A DNA stretch of 64,000 nt, taken from NCBI GenBank assembly GCA_029783825.1, contig JAREIK010000353.1, positions 307,676-371,675 on the forward strand, given 5' to 3'. The DNA comes from Sapria himalayana (lineage: Eukaryota > Streptophyta > Magnoliopsida > Malpighiales > Rafflesiaceae). The position numbers and the translations under genes are program-made. Position 1 is the stretch's first letter. Each line of letters starts with the position of its first letter. The notes beneath the pieces are model-generated. The model saw nothing but the letters and a program-made list of their open reading frames with translations. It was not told the DNA's origin and made no database searches. Of this stretch, positions 46,485-58,379 are shown one piece after another.

Positions 46485-49446
46485 TAGAGGTGTCAAATGA
46501 GCCGAACCGGGCCAGGCTAACCGGATTTTAGGTGGCCTAATCAGGCCACCATGCCTTACCAGGCACGACACGATACAGTATCCGTGACATGCCTGGCACG
46601 ACATGGCTTCATCATAGCCGACCTAACACGTCTTGTCAGCCTAGCTATTATGAAGCCGAGCCGTCATGCATGGACATGCGAGGTTTGGGGCAGGGTTTGG
46701 CCATATAGGCCAAGTTCGGGCCTAATTTGGATGTTTAGAAAATTTTTAATCTAGAATTCAAAATTATTAAAAAATTTAAATTATTTAATTTTTAAATAGT
46801 TTATAGATAATTGTTAAATTAAAACAAATAATTAATTATTTAAATTTTAATTTATTAAATTAAATAAAATATAAAATATAGTATAATAAACAACTAAAAT
46901 CTAAAAATTAATAGTAACCGAATTAATAAAACTAAAACATTAATACAAACCTATACAAATCACAGAAAATATAAATGAAGATTCAAGCTTCAAAGTAAAA
47001 TGATAAAAAAATAAACAAAGACAATGAATATCAATCCAAAAAAGAAATAAAAATAAAAAATATCATCAGCATTACAGCATATGATCAATGATGATATCAG
47101 TATCAGTGTCTCAATCATCATTAGTCGTTAATCATGATCAATATCTCATTGATCATCATCAGCAACAAACTCCTTCGCTTTTGTTGCAGACTGTAGTCCT
47201 AGCACAATCCTAGATGTCCAAGCTCGAATCCTCCCATTCTTTCATACATGCTAATGCCTCAATAATATTTGACTATAATCTAGAGCTCCTATCCAAAATA
47301 ATATATACTACAACAGAAAAAGTAGACTCCGATATTACTCTCGACACTAGAGGAGTCAGTAGATTCTGTGCCATCTTAGATAGCACGGGATAAGTGGACT
47401 CATGATTTCAATCACCATAAAATATCAATATTCTTATTATCGAAATATGATAGGATTAAGCAGTAATCAATATCTAAGTACCAAGACAGCTTGCTCCTAT
47501 TCAATGGTCCATCCTATTGTTTCCCCCTCGCTACCTGAATGGAAATGTCATCATCTCCGAATATGGTATACATGTTCGTACTCGGAGCCTCACAACTACT
47601 ACCACTATACCAAGTATTGTAGTATGTAAAGAGCTCAGTCAACTTCTCATGAATGAATCATTCAAGTTGGTTTTCCTGGTTCATGCACGAGGATATGTAT
47701 GTCAAAATATTCTCTACCCATTTCGCTTTAACCCTAGGGTCTATGCAGGTGGCTAACAATAAAGAGTTGAAATGGTAGACTAATACTTTAAGTATTTGAT
47801 TTCCATCTCTACAACCATATTGCTAAGTGTCAGGCCAACTCTAAACTTCCTAAAGATGCTACTAATGTTGTATATGTACCTAAGTGTAATATAAGTCATG
47901 AGAGTATAAACCGACGAACACATGTTTATTGTGTTATAAAAAATCTTCAAAAATTTCATAAATAAAATTCCAATAGCATAGTTAGTGTCATCAATAATAA
48001 GTTCGTCACTCTTACTATTGACGTAGTCAGATATCATATATTCGTATCCAACACATGACTCCAACATAAGGTATGTGTAATTCCAATGGTATCTCACATC
48101 CAATTGGAAACCTTCATCGTCTAAGAGGCGATGAAGGTATAATGAATTACGTATATTTTCTAAAGTGGTGGGGAAACAACCTTCATCCCCATTCAAATGA
48201 GACCAATGACGTGATACATGCATCTAACATGAAAAATCTCTCCTAATAGTCTATCTCCAATAATCATAACAAACAAGTTAATGTCTCCTCTATTATTAGA
48301 TACATTATTGAATGCAATATTATATATTTTATTTTGAATTTTATTCTCTAAAAATTTTCATTATGCATTCGTGGGTGGCTGGACCATCATGATGATGTTG
48401 AATTTTTAAGTATCCTAATATTCTTTTTATTTAGTATCTATTTTTAAATCTAAATAGTGGGCGGTGAGGTATGCATAAGATGCATCATCGTGACTAGTCC
48501 AGATATCATATATCATGGACACAACTCCACTATAATCCTTAAATTTATTAATTATTATTATTTTTTCTAAATTATAGTATTCTAATATATCGTTCCTAGA
48601 TATGGACCTAAGAATCCTATGATATTTAGGCTGAAAATAAGTCTGTATAATACTGACTATCCTTGAATCCTCCAAAAAACTAATTGAAAGACCCATCGTG
48701 GTAATCAATTTGATTATGCTTTCATTCCCTAACTCATTGCTAAAATATATGAAGGGAGTTAACATTGAGGCTAAACTGGATCCAACCTCAAAGAACTCAT
48801 CACTGAGTTGGGCTTGCCTAGAATCTGATGCACCATATTTTTTGGTGCATAGTTCGGCATGTCTCTTAAGATGTCCACTCCGACATGAACTTTTACCGAT
48901 TAAAATTTTTTTACAATATTTATACTATGTTGATTCTTCTTCAACACTTCTAATATTTTTTTTATTATATTGAAATGATTCCAAATTATTGATATTCTTC
49001 TAATTTTTTTGTTTCTTAGATATTTGAGTCGCGACGACCAGAGAAACCAAAAATTTTTTTAGCATTAGACATTTTCATAGGATTTTCATTATTTATATTA
49101 TAATTAATTTCATTTTCGTAATTAAATTACTATTCATCAATTATTTTTTATTTTTTTAATTATATTGTATATAATATTTTTTAATTTATATATTAATTAA
49201 AATTAATTAAACAAAAATTTAAAAATAAAACTTAACAACTAAACAAAAAAATACTTGCAAATTGTAATGTGTAAAATAACTTTGCCTCTTTGATGTTCGC
49301 ACGCGCACCACAATCCACACTCGAGTCTCGAAATTCGAAAGCTGATAGCGAGAGAAAAAAACAAGAGTTGAGAGAGACATAGAGAGAGAGAAAGAATGAA
49401 AATATGAGAGAGCACGATATTTAAAATATAAATTATTGAATGGGGG
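46485..49446 (-). mobile_element. hAT copy H6, minus strand, 5'-truncated
   Basis: On the minus strand it ends at 46485 with the family 3' tip (TAGAGGTGTCAAATGAGCC on the plus strand), preceded by a GC-rich zone to about 46740 and an AT-rich spacer. The CT-rich leader lies at 49300-49420 (read on the minus strand), and the copy stops at a G-run near 49446 without a GC-rich 5' zone or tip, so the 5' end is lost. The 3' tip abuts the old H5 sequence. Confidence 0.85.
47140..49070 (-). pseudogene. hAT transposase pseudogene (H6)
   Basis: From the N-terminus (high coordinates): a BED finger YKYCKKILIGKSSCRSGHLK followed by RHAELC (near 48900), then 48765-48427 with NDILEYYNLEKIIIINKFKD and YDIWTSHDDASYA, in which the reading is open where H1, H2 and H4 have TAA. 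The second catalytic Asp region lies in decayed sequence near 48290. 48223-47780 carries NYTYLMLESCVGYEYMISDY and NMCSSVYTLMTYITLRYIYN. The C-terminal domain at about 47400-47170 is decayed. It is more diverged than H4, so probably an older branch of the family. Confidence 0.85.
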
Positions 49447-50682
49447 GGGGGTCATAGAACTTTTAGTATTATAAAAGTCATATCTCTAAATAATTGTCAT
49501 GAATTTGGCATGAGTAGTTATGGTTCTCTAATTTTCTGTAGCTCAAAAACTATGACTTTATAAAAAGGTTGGCTATGATTTGAGATTACCAAGCCATATT
49601 AAAAATAAATTTATGATGCTTGGACTCAGTCTTTACCTTGAGCATCAGTGAGATACTTGATTATTGTGATATAAAATTAATGCTACAATTATTTAAATTT
49701 CTTTAGATAAGTATGATTATGATTTTATGATAATATTATAATCACTAAGAATATATCTCATAATAGAAGGATTGTGCTAATGAGTTGATAAGATTATGAC
49801 ATACAAGAATTTCCTCAACCAATTATGCATAGTTTTAGAAAATAATGGATGCCATAATTATGTGAGACTCAATAGTCTATCCCCTCTGCTAAATACCTTC
49901 AAATGCTTATTGATTTTATCACTATTCATCAAACTTGCCAAAATACCAAAGTTATGAAATTAACACAACATTTTCATTTTCATATCTATATATTATCATA
50001 AACTATCAAAATACATAAGAATGTTTAGTAGTTTGAACAATCAAAAATCATATTTTTATGATTAAAATACCTCAAACTTGGATTTTGATGTATATATTTA
50101 TTTTACACATTATGATTGTAAGGATTATCACTTCCTTCCTATCATTATGTATGAGTATGTTTTATGGCTTACATATTATTATTTATCATAATAGCATGGA
50201 TAAATTCACCAATAGTAAAATATTACTTTTAATTGTTAAAATATCATATCCATCAATATCCAAGCCACAACAAAATCAAAACAAAAAATCCATTCATTAA
50301 GTATCTATCACACCAAATTAAATATAATAATATTTGATCTTAATTTAGCCTAATATTAGGGAGAAATTCACAAATAATTTTTATAGATACATCTCATAGA
50401 ATTTTGAGTTCCTAATGAACCCTAAAAAGTATCTAAAAATTAAATCCTAATTCCATAATACTCAATCTACACCTAGGATTTGACCCTCGGGTAGGTTCAA
50501 ATTCATGTCCTATTAGGGTTTATGATGTGTTTTACATTGCTCCTTTATTCATGAATCTCTCATAGGGTTGAGTGAAACTTGGCTCCCAAAACCCTAACTT
50601 TCATGTCTTTTCTAGTGCCCTAAAACTATCTTCAAAATTCATGTTTTTTTTATTCAAATATCTAGATGTAAATTTTAATTCT
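49447..50682. other. No gene; related to the 52-bp repeat family
   Basis: AT-rich with TCATGA/TATGAC words. Its segment at 49620-49690 (CCTTGAGCATCAGTGAGATA, then CTTGATTATT) is the reverse complement of 33515-33560. No coding motif. Confidence 0.45.
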
Positions 50683-51304
50683 AAAGTTATGATTTTTTAG
50701 GAATGAGTCATAGCTTTGGTCATTTTTTTAACTTTAGAATGTCAATGCACTGGGAATAGTCATGGATATATATTTTATCTCTAGAATACAAAACCATAGT
50801 ATTGAGAATGAGCTATGATTTTAGTCTTTCTCTTAGATTAGATGGTCATAATACTAAGAATGACAACTATACATATTGTCTATGAAACACAAAGTCATGA
50901 TGCTAGAAATAGGCCACAACTTTGGTTTTTATCTTGTATTAAATGACCATTATACTAGGTATGACTATGACTACTTATCTTGTCTCTATAATATTAAGTC
51001 ATGACATTGAGAAATAACATGACTTATGCATGTTGTTTATATAATCCAAAGTCATGATACTAGAAATAGACTACGACTTTGATCATTTATCCAGAGTATA
51101 AAGGCATGACCCAAGAATGGGTCATAGCTCAAGTATTTGTCTCAGGGACTTTATATAGCTAAAAGATAAATCATTGAGAAATGAGAATAGTTCCACAATT
51201 TTTATCTTTGACTTGATAGCTCTAAAATAAGAAAGTCACAACATTGGAAGCTTGTCGTGACCTTGAGCACCAATGGGGTAGTTGGTTGTTGTGGTATAAA
51301 ATTA
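50683..51304. repeat. Degenerate 52-bp minisatellite
   Basis: Units based on AAAGTCATGATACTAGAAAT followed by AGGCTATGACTTTGG start near 50683, 50738, 50790, 50841, 50891, 50943, 50996, 51048, 51100 and onward, a period of 50-55 with a mode of 52. Each unit holds a short internal inverted repeat (GTCATGAT...ATGAC). The array ends where the hAT fragment H7 begins. Confidence 0.8.
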
Positions 51305-53042
51305 ATATATGCATGCATCATGTGATTAACCTGATTGTACAGCAAGGATGAATGTGTGTGCCTCCACTTTAAAAAATATACATAATTCACTAAAATATAT
51401 TCACATGTCTCACAGACAATAAGAGTTCGGTAGTCTCTATTTGTCTGTGAATCTTAATAAAAAGAAATTCCAATCAGATGTGAGATACTATTAGAATTAT
51501 ACTTACCTGATGTTGGAGTCATGTGTTAAATACGAACACATGATATCCGATTACATCAATAGTAAGAGTGATGAACTTATTATTAACGACACTGACTGGG
51601 TTACATTAATTTATAAAATTTCTGAAATTTCTGAAATTTCTAAAGATTTTTTATGATACGACGAACATGTGTTTATAAGTTTATACTCCCGTGACTTGCA
51701 TTATACTTAGGTGCATATGTAACATTAGTAACATGTTTAGGAAATATCAAGATAACCTGACACTTAATGATATGGTTGTAGAGATGAAAACCAAATACTT
51801 AAATTACTAGTTTGCCATTCCATCTCTTTATTGTCTGACTGCTTGCTTGGACCATAGGATTAATGTGGAAGGTGTAGAAAATATTTTGACTTACATTTCC
51901 TTGTGCATAAACCCGGAAGACCCACCCGAAAATTCATTCACGAGAAATTGACTTAGCCCTTTACATACTACGATACTAGGTATGATAATAGTAATAGTGA
52001 GATGATAACTTATCTATTCAGTAAGCAAGGGTAAAACAACGAGGTGGACCATTAAATATGAGCGAGCTGTCTCGATACCTAAATATCAATTACTGCTTAA
52101 TTCTATCACATTATGATACTAAGAATCTTGATATATTATAATGATAGAAATCATACGAGTCCACCTTTCCTGTGCTATCTAAGTTGACATGAGATCTACT
52201 GACTCCTCAAGTGTCGAGCATAACATCAGAGTCTATTTTTGTTGTTGCAGTAAATGTGATTTCGGATAGGAGATCAAGATTACGTCCAAATATTATTGAG
52301 GCTTTAGCATACATGAATAATTGGTAGGATTTGAGCTTATGCATGCAGGATTGTACTGGGACTGCAGAAAAAAACAAAGGACATGATTACTGATAATGAT
52401 CCATATGATATTGATATTGATGATGATATGACGATTAATGATATTGAGGGTTATAGATTACTGGATTGCGACACTTATGTCTGATATTTGTTTGATTTAC
52501 TCATTTGTATTGTATTTGTGTTTGTTTATTTTTTATTTGTGATAATACTTTGAGCTTTGAGTTTGTGCTTTTGTGGATTGATGCATTTTAAGCTTGAAAC
52601 TTTAATATTAATTTTGTGTACATTTTCATTTTACATTGATTTTTAATTTTTATTCATATTTAAGTTTTAATATTTTATTAATTCATATACTTACATTGAC
52701 ACACATATAGTATTAAAATTTATATTGTTTATAGTTTATCTTTATTGTAATAAATAAACTTAATGTTTTATTAAATTTAATAAAATAAAGATTTAAAATT
52801 TAATTATTTATTTATAATTAACAATTAACATTAACTAATTACTAAAAATAAAAAAAAAACTTTTAAAGTATTAAAAAAAACTTTTAAAGTATTATTAAAA
52901 ATTTAAAATAGGCCCGTACAAGCCCGACCCGGCACGATTTCATAATTTGCCGGGCCGATGGGCCGTACCGGGCCTAACATGAAGAAACCATGTTGTGCCA
53001 GACATGACACGATGGCCTGGTCCAAACTGTCTTACACCTCTA
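51305..53042 (+). pseudogene. hAT copy H7, 3' half
   Basis: It starts abruptly within the family's C-H-V-I-N-L-I-V-Q segment (51305) and continues to the 3' tip CTTACACCTCTA at 53042. Decayed sequence matching the N-Y-T-Y-L-M-L-E region (near 51500), the S-Y-E-S segment (near 52150) and S-E-S-x-F-x-V-A-V-N-V-I-S-D-R-R-S (near 52230) is readable, but stops interrupt it. A GC-rich 3' zone lies at 52910-53042. No 5' half is present and no target duplication can be tested. Confidence 0.82.
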
Positions 53043-54000
53043 GGCTCCTACTACTCATGCAACTAACATCCCAAAGAATAACCTCACATTTGGCTCAATC
53101 TATATTGTCCCGACATGCATCATGAGTGGTACGCACAGAATAAGGCAAGGAAAAAAAGTAAAGGGAACGAAGTAGAAAACATAAGGAGCATGAAGGAGGC
53201 TGAAAAGTGGCAAACAAAAGGACATTGACGTATCCATAAGTCATAAAAAAAGCACACCAAATAGACAACCTGACCATTCAACAAGTAAGGTTGTATCGAG
53301 TGCCTTACAATCTTGTGACATGTTTATGGATTGTTGGGTATGTATGATGACATGATGGGTAGTGGCATGTTGCGTGATAGCATGATGGGTAGTGGCATGT
53401 TGCATGATAGCATGATGGGTAGTGGCATGTTGCATGATAGCATGATATGTGATGCCACTTTGCATGACTGGGTGTTATCTCATGGATTGATGTGTGAGTG
53501 TATGCAATGTAGTGCTAGTAAGAGGAACTCTAATGAGAGTTGCTATAATGAGTGTAATCTCCAACCTTTAAAATGACATCCAAACAACAAAAAAATAGGA
53601 ACCAATGAAGGTAGCATCAGAGGTGAAAAAATGCCATTTAAGGTATTAAGGTGTCATATTTGGCAATTTTAGAGAGAGAAATGAGAGATGCAAAATAACT
53701 GTTGAATACTGTTCATCTCAACAACTCTCAATGCCATCAAATTTTAAATATATTTTTTAATAAAAAAATATTAAATTATTAAAATAACATTCCATTTTGA
53801 CACCTATCATTAGAATAAAAATACTATTTAAGAGTGCCAAAAGACTATTTAAAATTGCAAAATATTATTTGGCACCTACAAATGAAGATACTATAAGGAT
53901 AGGACACGATGAACTAGAGCCACCTACAGGAAAAAAGAATTTTTTTTGAAAAAAATTTTAAATACAAGGAAATATCGGAAAGAGATATCAGATATCCACA
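53043..54000. other. No gene apart from a short tandem repeat
   Basis: Mixed sequence with short open frames on both strands caused by the 30-bp repeat. AT-rich from 53720 to 53990. Confidence 0.4.
53351..53470 (+). repeat. 30-bp tandem repeat, about four units
   Basis: Units at 53351-53380, 53381-53410, 53411-53440 and a diverged fourth at 53441-53470. The unit starts CATGATGGGTAGTGGCATGT and ends TGCATGATAG; the first differs from the second and third by one base. Because 30 is a multiple of three, open frames with ten-residue repeats appear on both strands. Confidence 0.95.
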
Positions 54001-54007
54001 AAGTGGT

Positions 54008-54420
54008 TTGAAACAATCTATCGTGGTGGAGGGAAACCCTAGAATTTATATTTCGGTGGAAGAGATATTGGAGAGGAGCCGACCTTTCGCTTGGATATTA
54101 GTGAGTAAAGGCGCTAATGTTAAATTTAAAGAAACTAAACAATACCTAAAAATGAAAACCAACCTCAGAGGAGACTTTGAGATATGCACTATTGAGACCA
54201 TACACAATATCATTTGATTACCGCTTGAGACAGGACTATGTTAAGCTTTGGCTCCAAAAAGTCCTAAACATCAATGAGATGGTAGTTAGGATTTTAAATT
54301 GGATGCCAAGCTTTGACGTACTGAAAAAGAGCTCCATAGTACACCTATGTGACAGGCTCACCCTCCTTATCATTGGGCAACCTCATCGGGATGCCCATGC
54401 AGACCACGGGGGCAATAGAC
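54008..54420 (+). pseudogene. DUF4283-like domain, probable LINE ORF1 remnant
   Basis: Two overlapping frames (54008-54217 and 54177-54440) together resemble a DUF4283 domain, the N-terminal domain of many plant L1-type ORF1 proteins. Visible are FAWILVSKGANVKFKETKQY, LRGDFEICTI, and, after a frameshift near 54190, ILNWMPSFDVLKKSS, corresponding to the W-x-P-x-F segment. The usual V-W-V-R-L-P motif is degraded. Such proteins are thought to bind nucleic acid in the element's ribonucleoprotein. The identification is from motif memory only. Confidence 0.55.
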
Positions 54421-54539
54421 AGATCCTTGGCTCACCCTGATATGCTTCATCAAGAATTTGAACCTGAGAAAATGACATGGCCCCAGGGGGAGGTCCAACA
54501 ACGAAAGAGGAGACTCTCGGCCTAATGTGGGTCCAAGAA

Positions 54540-55110
54540 CTAAGATAGCTTGGAGGCCCAAAGCGAGGAACTCGGAAAATTCAGATCCGAGAAACAAGCC
54601 ACGGGACGCCCGAGGACAAACGTGAAGCAAAGAAAACCCAAACAAGTGGGAAGATGTAAAGAAATATCTAATGATTATTCTGTACAACCCGGTTGGGGGA
54701 GCCAAACCTAGGAACCCTAGAAAAATCAGACCCGGGAACCAGGGCCATAGACACCCAAGAGACATACCGGGGCGAAGAAAACTCAAGTAAGCAGGATTAT
54801 GTATGGAAAACTTTGTGATTATTCCGTACAACCCAAGCGGGAGGCTAGAACATGGGAACCCAAAAAATCCAGATCCAGGAACTGGGCCCCAAAAAGTGAG
54901 ACCAGGCAAGGAAAGTACGAAAGAGAGATTATGTACGGACTAATCTTATGATTAATCCGTACAAACTAGCTTGGAGCCCAAAAGCTGGGAACCCAAATTC
55001 TCAGATCCGAGAACTATTGCCCAAAAATCCCAACAACTGAAATTGGGCGAAGCAAGTCCCAACAAGCTGGAAGATGTACTGAATAATCTCACACTTAATC
55101 CGTACAACCC
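54540..55110 (+). repeat. Tandem repeat with 133-144 bp units
   Basis: The marker CGTACAACCC (or TGTACAACCC, CGTACAAACT) occurs at 54681, 54825, 54958 and 55101. Each unit also contains GGGAACCCAAA and CAGATCC-like words. Four units are visible, well diverged. Confidence 0.8.
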
Positions 55111-55270
55111 GAAAGGCATGGGACTTGGCACACTTCTTGATGGAGATTCAGTCACACCAATCGAAGGACTAGCTAGTTTTGAAGATACGGATCACAGTGA
55201 GGTGGAGGAGGGGCTCCTTGATGAGCCCTCCAAGACTCCCCTCAAGATCGCTCCCCTCCAGACAAGCTGA
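54971..55270 (+). pseudogene. Short open frame after the tandem repeat, unknown
   Basis: A 99-codon frame beginning MEPKSWEPKFSDPRTIAQKS covers the last repeat unit and then an acidic stretch (DTDHSEVEEGLLDE). In the same strand earlier repeat units give related peptides with breaks. It could be the C-terminal part of the DUF4283-like ORF1, expanded by repeat duplication. No homology beyond the repeat is recognised. Confidence 0.4.
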
Positions 55271-55559
55271 GGGGAAACCCCAGTTTCCTCTCAGAGGAAG
55301 GAACAAATTGGATCTACAAATTTATATTTTTTAATTTACAAGGACGACATAGCGAAACAATTCATGCTGAGTAGACAAAGTTTAGCAGAGGACTTAATCC
55401 TTCTAGAAAGGCTTACCATGATATTGGATAAGGTGAGGACCTTACTCCTTTAGGATTTAGGAGGGGAATCAATGAGGATCCATGACCATACTCGAATGAA
55501 ACATCAAATACTTAGGAAAAATGAACTCGATCAGAAGAGTTAGGAAGCTATGTAAGATG

Positions 55560-55930
55560 CAAGATGGAGAGTATGGACGTACTACATCAAGATGGGACAC
55601 GCTCTAATTTGATTACTGCTTGAGTGTTGTTTTACAACAACAAATCTTTGTTTAACAAGGATTTCAGTAGGCAGTATATTAGAGAGAAGAAGAATAATAG
55701 CTTGAGAAGAAGAGGGAGAGTTTTCCGAGAACTCCAGTAGTAGAGAGAACAAAATAAAAAAACTTAATAAAAATTATGTCTCGTATTTCAGAAAAGTAAA
55801 AAAAAAAAAACAGTTTATATACAGGTCTTGATAATTGATAAAAGGTAAACAGTAAAATCTATATTTACAACAAATATCATGCGTCCGTTTATTGAATATA
55901 AGCAAGAGCAGAGTAGTAAATTCACAAGCA
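55560..55930 (-). repeat. Probable 3' LTR of copia C2
   Basis: It lies just beyond the RNase H end of C2. The minus strand has a TATA-like TGTATATAAACTG near 55815, followed by a T-rich stretch, a CT-rich tract with TTCTTCTTCTC words, and no coding potential. The ends and the matching 5' LTR were not found. Confidence 0.45.
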
Positions 55931-55939
55931 AGACCAACC

Positions 55940-58360
55940 CAACTGAATCAAATAACCCAATAAGCAATCTTCTCCATTCTTCTCTCTAGGTAATTTGATG
56001 TAGCTGGTGAGATTCCAAGCTTTTCCCAAAAATAAATAAGCTTCTCTCTAGGTAAAGGCTTTGTGAAAATATCAGCTACTTGTTCTTTTGTTCTTTAAAA
56101 TAGAAAATTGATTTCATTAGTCTCAATGATATTTTTAATAAAGTGATATTTTAAGCTTATGTGTTTAGTTTGACTATGCATAACTACATCACTTGCAATG
56201 GATATAATCGATTGATTATCATAAAGTATATTAGTTGGACAGTCTAATGATTTATCTAGACCAGTCAATAGCTTTCTCAATCATAATATTTGAGATGTAG
56301 CTATTGAAACTGAAACATATTCAGCTTCAGTGGTAGACAAGACAACTGTGAATTGTTTCTTGGACTGTCAAGAAATAGCCACAGTTCCTAAATTAAATAC
56401 ATATACAGAGGTACTTTTGTAATCCTCTAGACATCCTCCGCAATCACTATCGTAGTAACCAGATATCTTAGTGTGGTTGGTCTTAGTCTATTTCAGATCT
56501 AAGTGTATAATTCATTCGAGATATCTCAATACTCTTTTGGCAACACTAAGGTATATGTGATTAAGTGCATGCATAAAATGAGATAATAAATGGACAAAAT
56601 ATATTATATCTGGTCTTGTTGCAGATGCATATAATAAGCATCCAATTAAGCTTCTGTATGTTTTTTCATTTACCACTCTCCCTTGGGCAGAAAGTAATTT
56701 CTGATTTACTTCAAAAGGGGTGAAAATAAGTTTACAATCTCTCATTCCTAAGTTCTTAATACTGATTTTATATATGTGATTTGAGAGATAGACACACCAC
56801 TTGTGTCTTGAGATATTTCTAGTCCTAAGAAATGTTTTAAGTTACATAGGTCTGATATTTCATACTTGATCTCTATTTCTCTTCTAAAATCATTTATTAA
56901 TTCTGTTTTATTACTAGTAAAAGTTATGTCATCCACATATATAGATACAATTAAGATTCCATAATTCTTAATTTTCTTAATGTAGAGTGTAGACTCACTC
57001 TTACTTCTTCTGAATCCTTGATTCAATAAGTGTTTATTTGAGATACCAAGCACAAGGAGCTTGTTTCAACTCATATCGAGCCTTGTTTAATTTATAAACA
57101 CAGTGCTCACTCCCTTGTTTTACAAGCCCAATGGTTCTACATAAATTTCCGCATTGAATTTTTCATTCAAAAAGACAAACTTTATATCTAGTTGGAATAG
57201 ATTCCAACCTTTTTGTCCAACTAAGGCTATTAAAAACCTAATTGTTTCTAACCTTGCTACTGGAGCAAATGTGTCTAGGTAATCTGTTTTAGGCTTTTGA
57301 GAGTAGCATAGAGGTGTCAACCGGGCCGGTCGGCCCGGCCCGGCACGAGGCATGGCACGGTTCGGCCGTGCCTGGGCCGGCCCGGCACGTTTTTAAACCG
57401 TGCCCGAGCCCGTGCCGTGCCCGAGTTAGGCACGAGCCGTGCCGTGCCGTGCCTAGCCCTGCACGGCTCGTGCCGTGGCACGGCACGCCGGCACAGCTCG
57501 ACCCTCCCGAAAATATTACCGCGGGTCGGGTCTGATTGGATCCCGACCCGCGGTCCCGACTCCCGACCCGGCACGGCCTGCCGTGCCTACGGGCCGTGCT
57601 GGGCCCAGATGTTTTTAAACCGTGCCGGGCCGGCCACGGCACGGCACTAGAACCGTGCCGTGCCCGGCCCGGCACGGTAGCACGGTCGTGCCTTAAAAAA
57701 ATAGGGCAGGCCGTGCCGGGCCGGCACATTTGACACCTCTAGAGTAGCATTTGGCCACTAATCGAGCCTTGTATAAAGGCTGATTGGTATTAGATCGAGT
57801 TTTAATCCTAAAAATCTATTTAACCTTTATACTGTGTTTAATTGAGAGCAGGTCTACTAGAGTCCAAGTTTGATTCTTTGCAATGATAGACATTTCTATC
57901 TTCATTGCATTTATTCAGACTTGATGTTTTACTGCCTCTTTATAGCTGAGTGACTCAACTTAGGTATAATTACATCTCTGGTATTTCTATATAGGATTTT
58001 ATATTTGACAGGTGTATTTATTTTATTTGATTCCTCCAATACAGACTTAAATTCAGATTTAGATTCAAAACCAGATTTAGAAATAGATTCAGAAGAAGAT
58101 TCAGAAATATATTCAGAAGCAGATTCATAAACATAGTCAGAAGCAGATTTATAAACATATTCAGAAGGGGAGTAGAAATCGTACATTGGAGTACATTTCT
58201 ATTTATTGCTAGTTATAACATTAATGCTACAGCCTTTTTTATTTGAAGCTTCATTTCCAACGAGGTTTTCACTCCACTTGTTTTCATCGATTATTATATC
58301 TCTACTTACCAAAAATGAGTTGTGATAAAATGATACTCCTTGTGAAATAAGCAATATTTA
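55940..58360 (-). pseudogene. Ty1/copia remnant C2 (post-integrase, RT, RNase H)
   Basis: From high to low coordinates: VSRDIIIDENKWSENLVGNE (near 58280), the usual segment after integrase; an acidic Ser/Glu-rich linker (58186-57929); INAMKIEMSIIAKNQTWTLV (near 57880), the start of RT. Then a small hAT insert at 57309-57741, and RT resumes with DYLDTFAPVARLETIRFLIA and QLDIKFVFLNEKF (57300-57150). The 57053-56748 frame has IVSIYVDDITFTSNK with the catalytic Y-V-D-D and YEISDLCNLKHFLGLEIS. 56745-56512 has YRSLIGCLLYASATRPDI. 56280-56095 has ILYDNQSIISIA (RNase H). A VADIFTKPLPREKL segment lies near 56070. Stops separate the pieces; inactive. Confidence 0.88.
57309..57741. mobile_element. Non-autonomous hAT element (433 bp) inside copia RT
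   Basis: The tips are TAGAGGTGTCAACCGGGCC and ACATTTGACACCTCTA. GAGTAGCA flanks it exactly on both sides (57301-57308 and 57742-57749). Its left part is closely similar to the H4 5' zone, including GGCACGAGGCACGGCACGG-like (here GGCATGGCACGG) wording and the hairpin ACCGCGGGTCGGG (57518-57530) with CCCGACCCGCGGT (57542-57554). Its right part resembles the 3' zone. This marks it as an internal-deletion derivative of an H4-like element. Confidence 0.95.
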
Positions 58361-58379
58361 TACTAAGAAAATAATAGTC

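Noticed and set aside
53351..53470. CRISPR-like array of 30-bp repeats
   Set aside because: Units are directly adjacent without spacers, and the sequence context is a plant nuclear genome.
54370..54909. A 179-codon minus-strand frame rich in Gly, Leu, Phe and Pro
   Set aside because: It lies antisense to the 133-144 bp tandem repeat and repeats its own sequence with the same period. The plus-strand reading connects better to the DUF4283-like domain.
57289..57733. Arg/Pro-rich open frames over the small hAT element in C2, including one of 146 codons
   Set aside because: The frames cross the tips of a non-coding element with a perfect target duplication, so they are chance products of GC-rich sequence.
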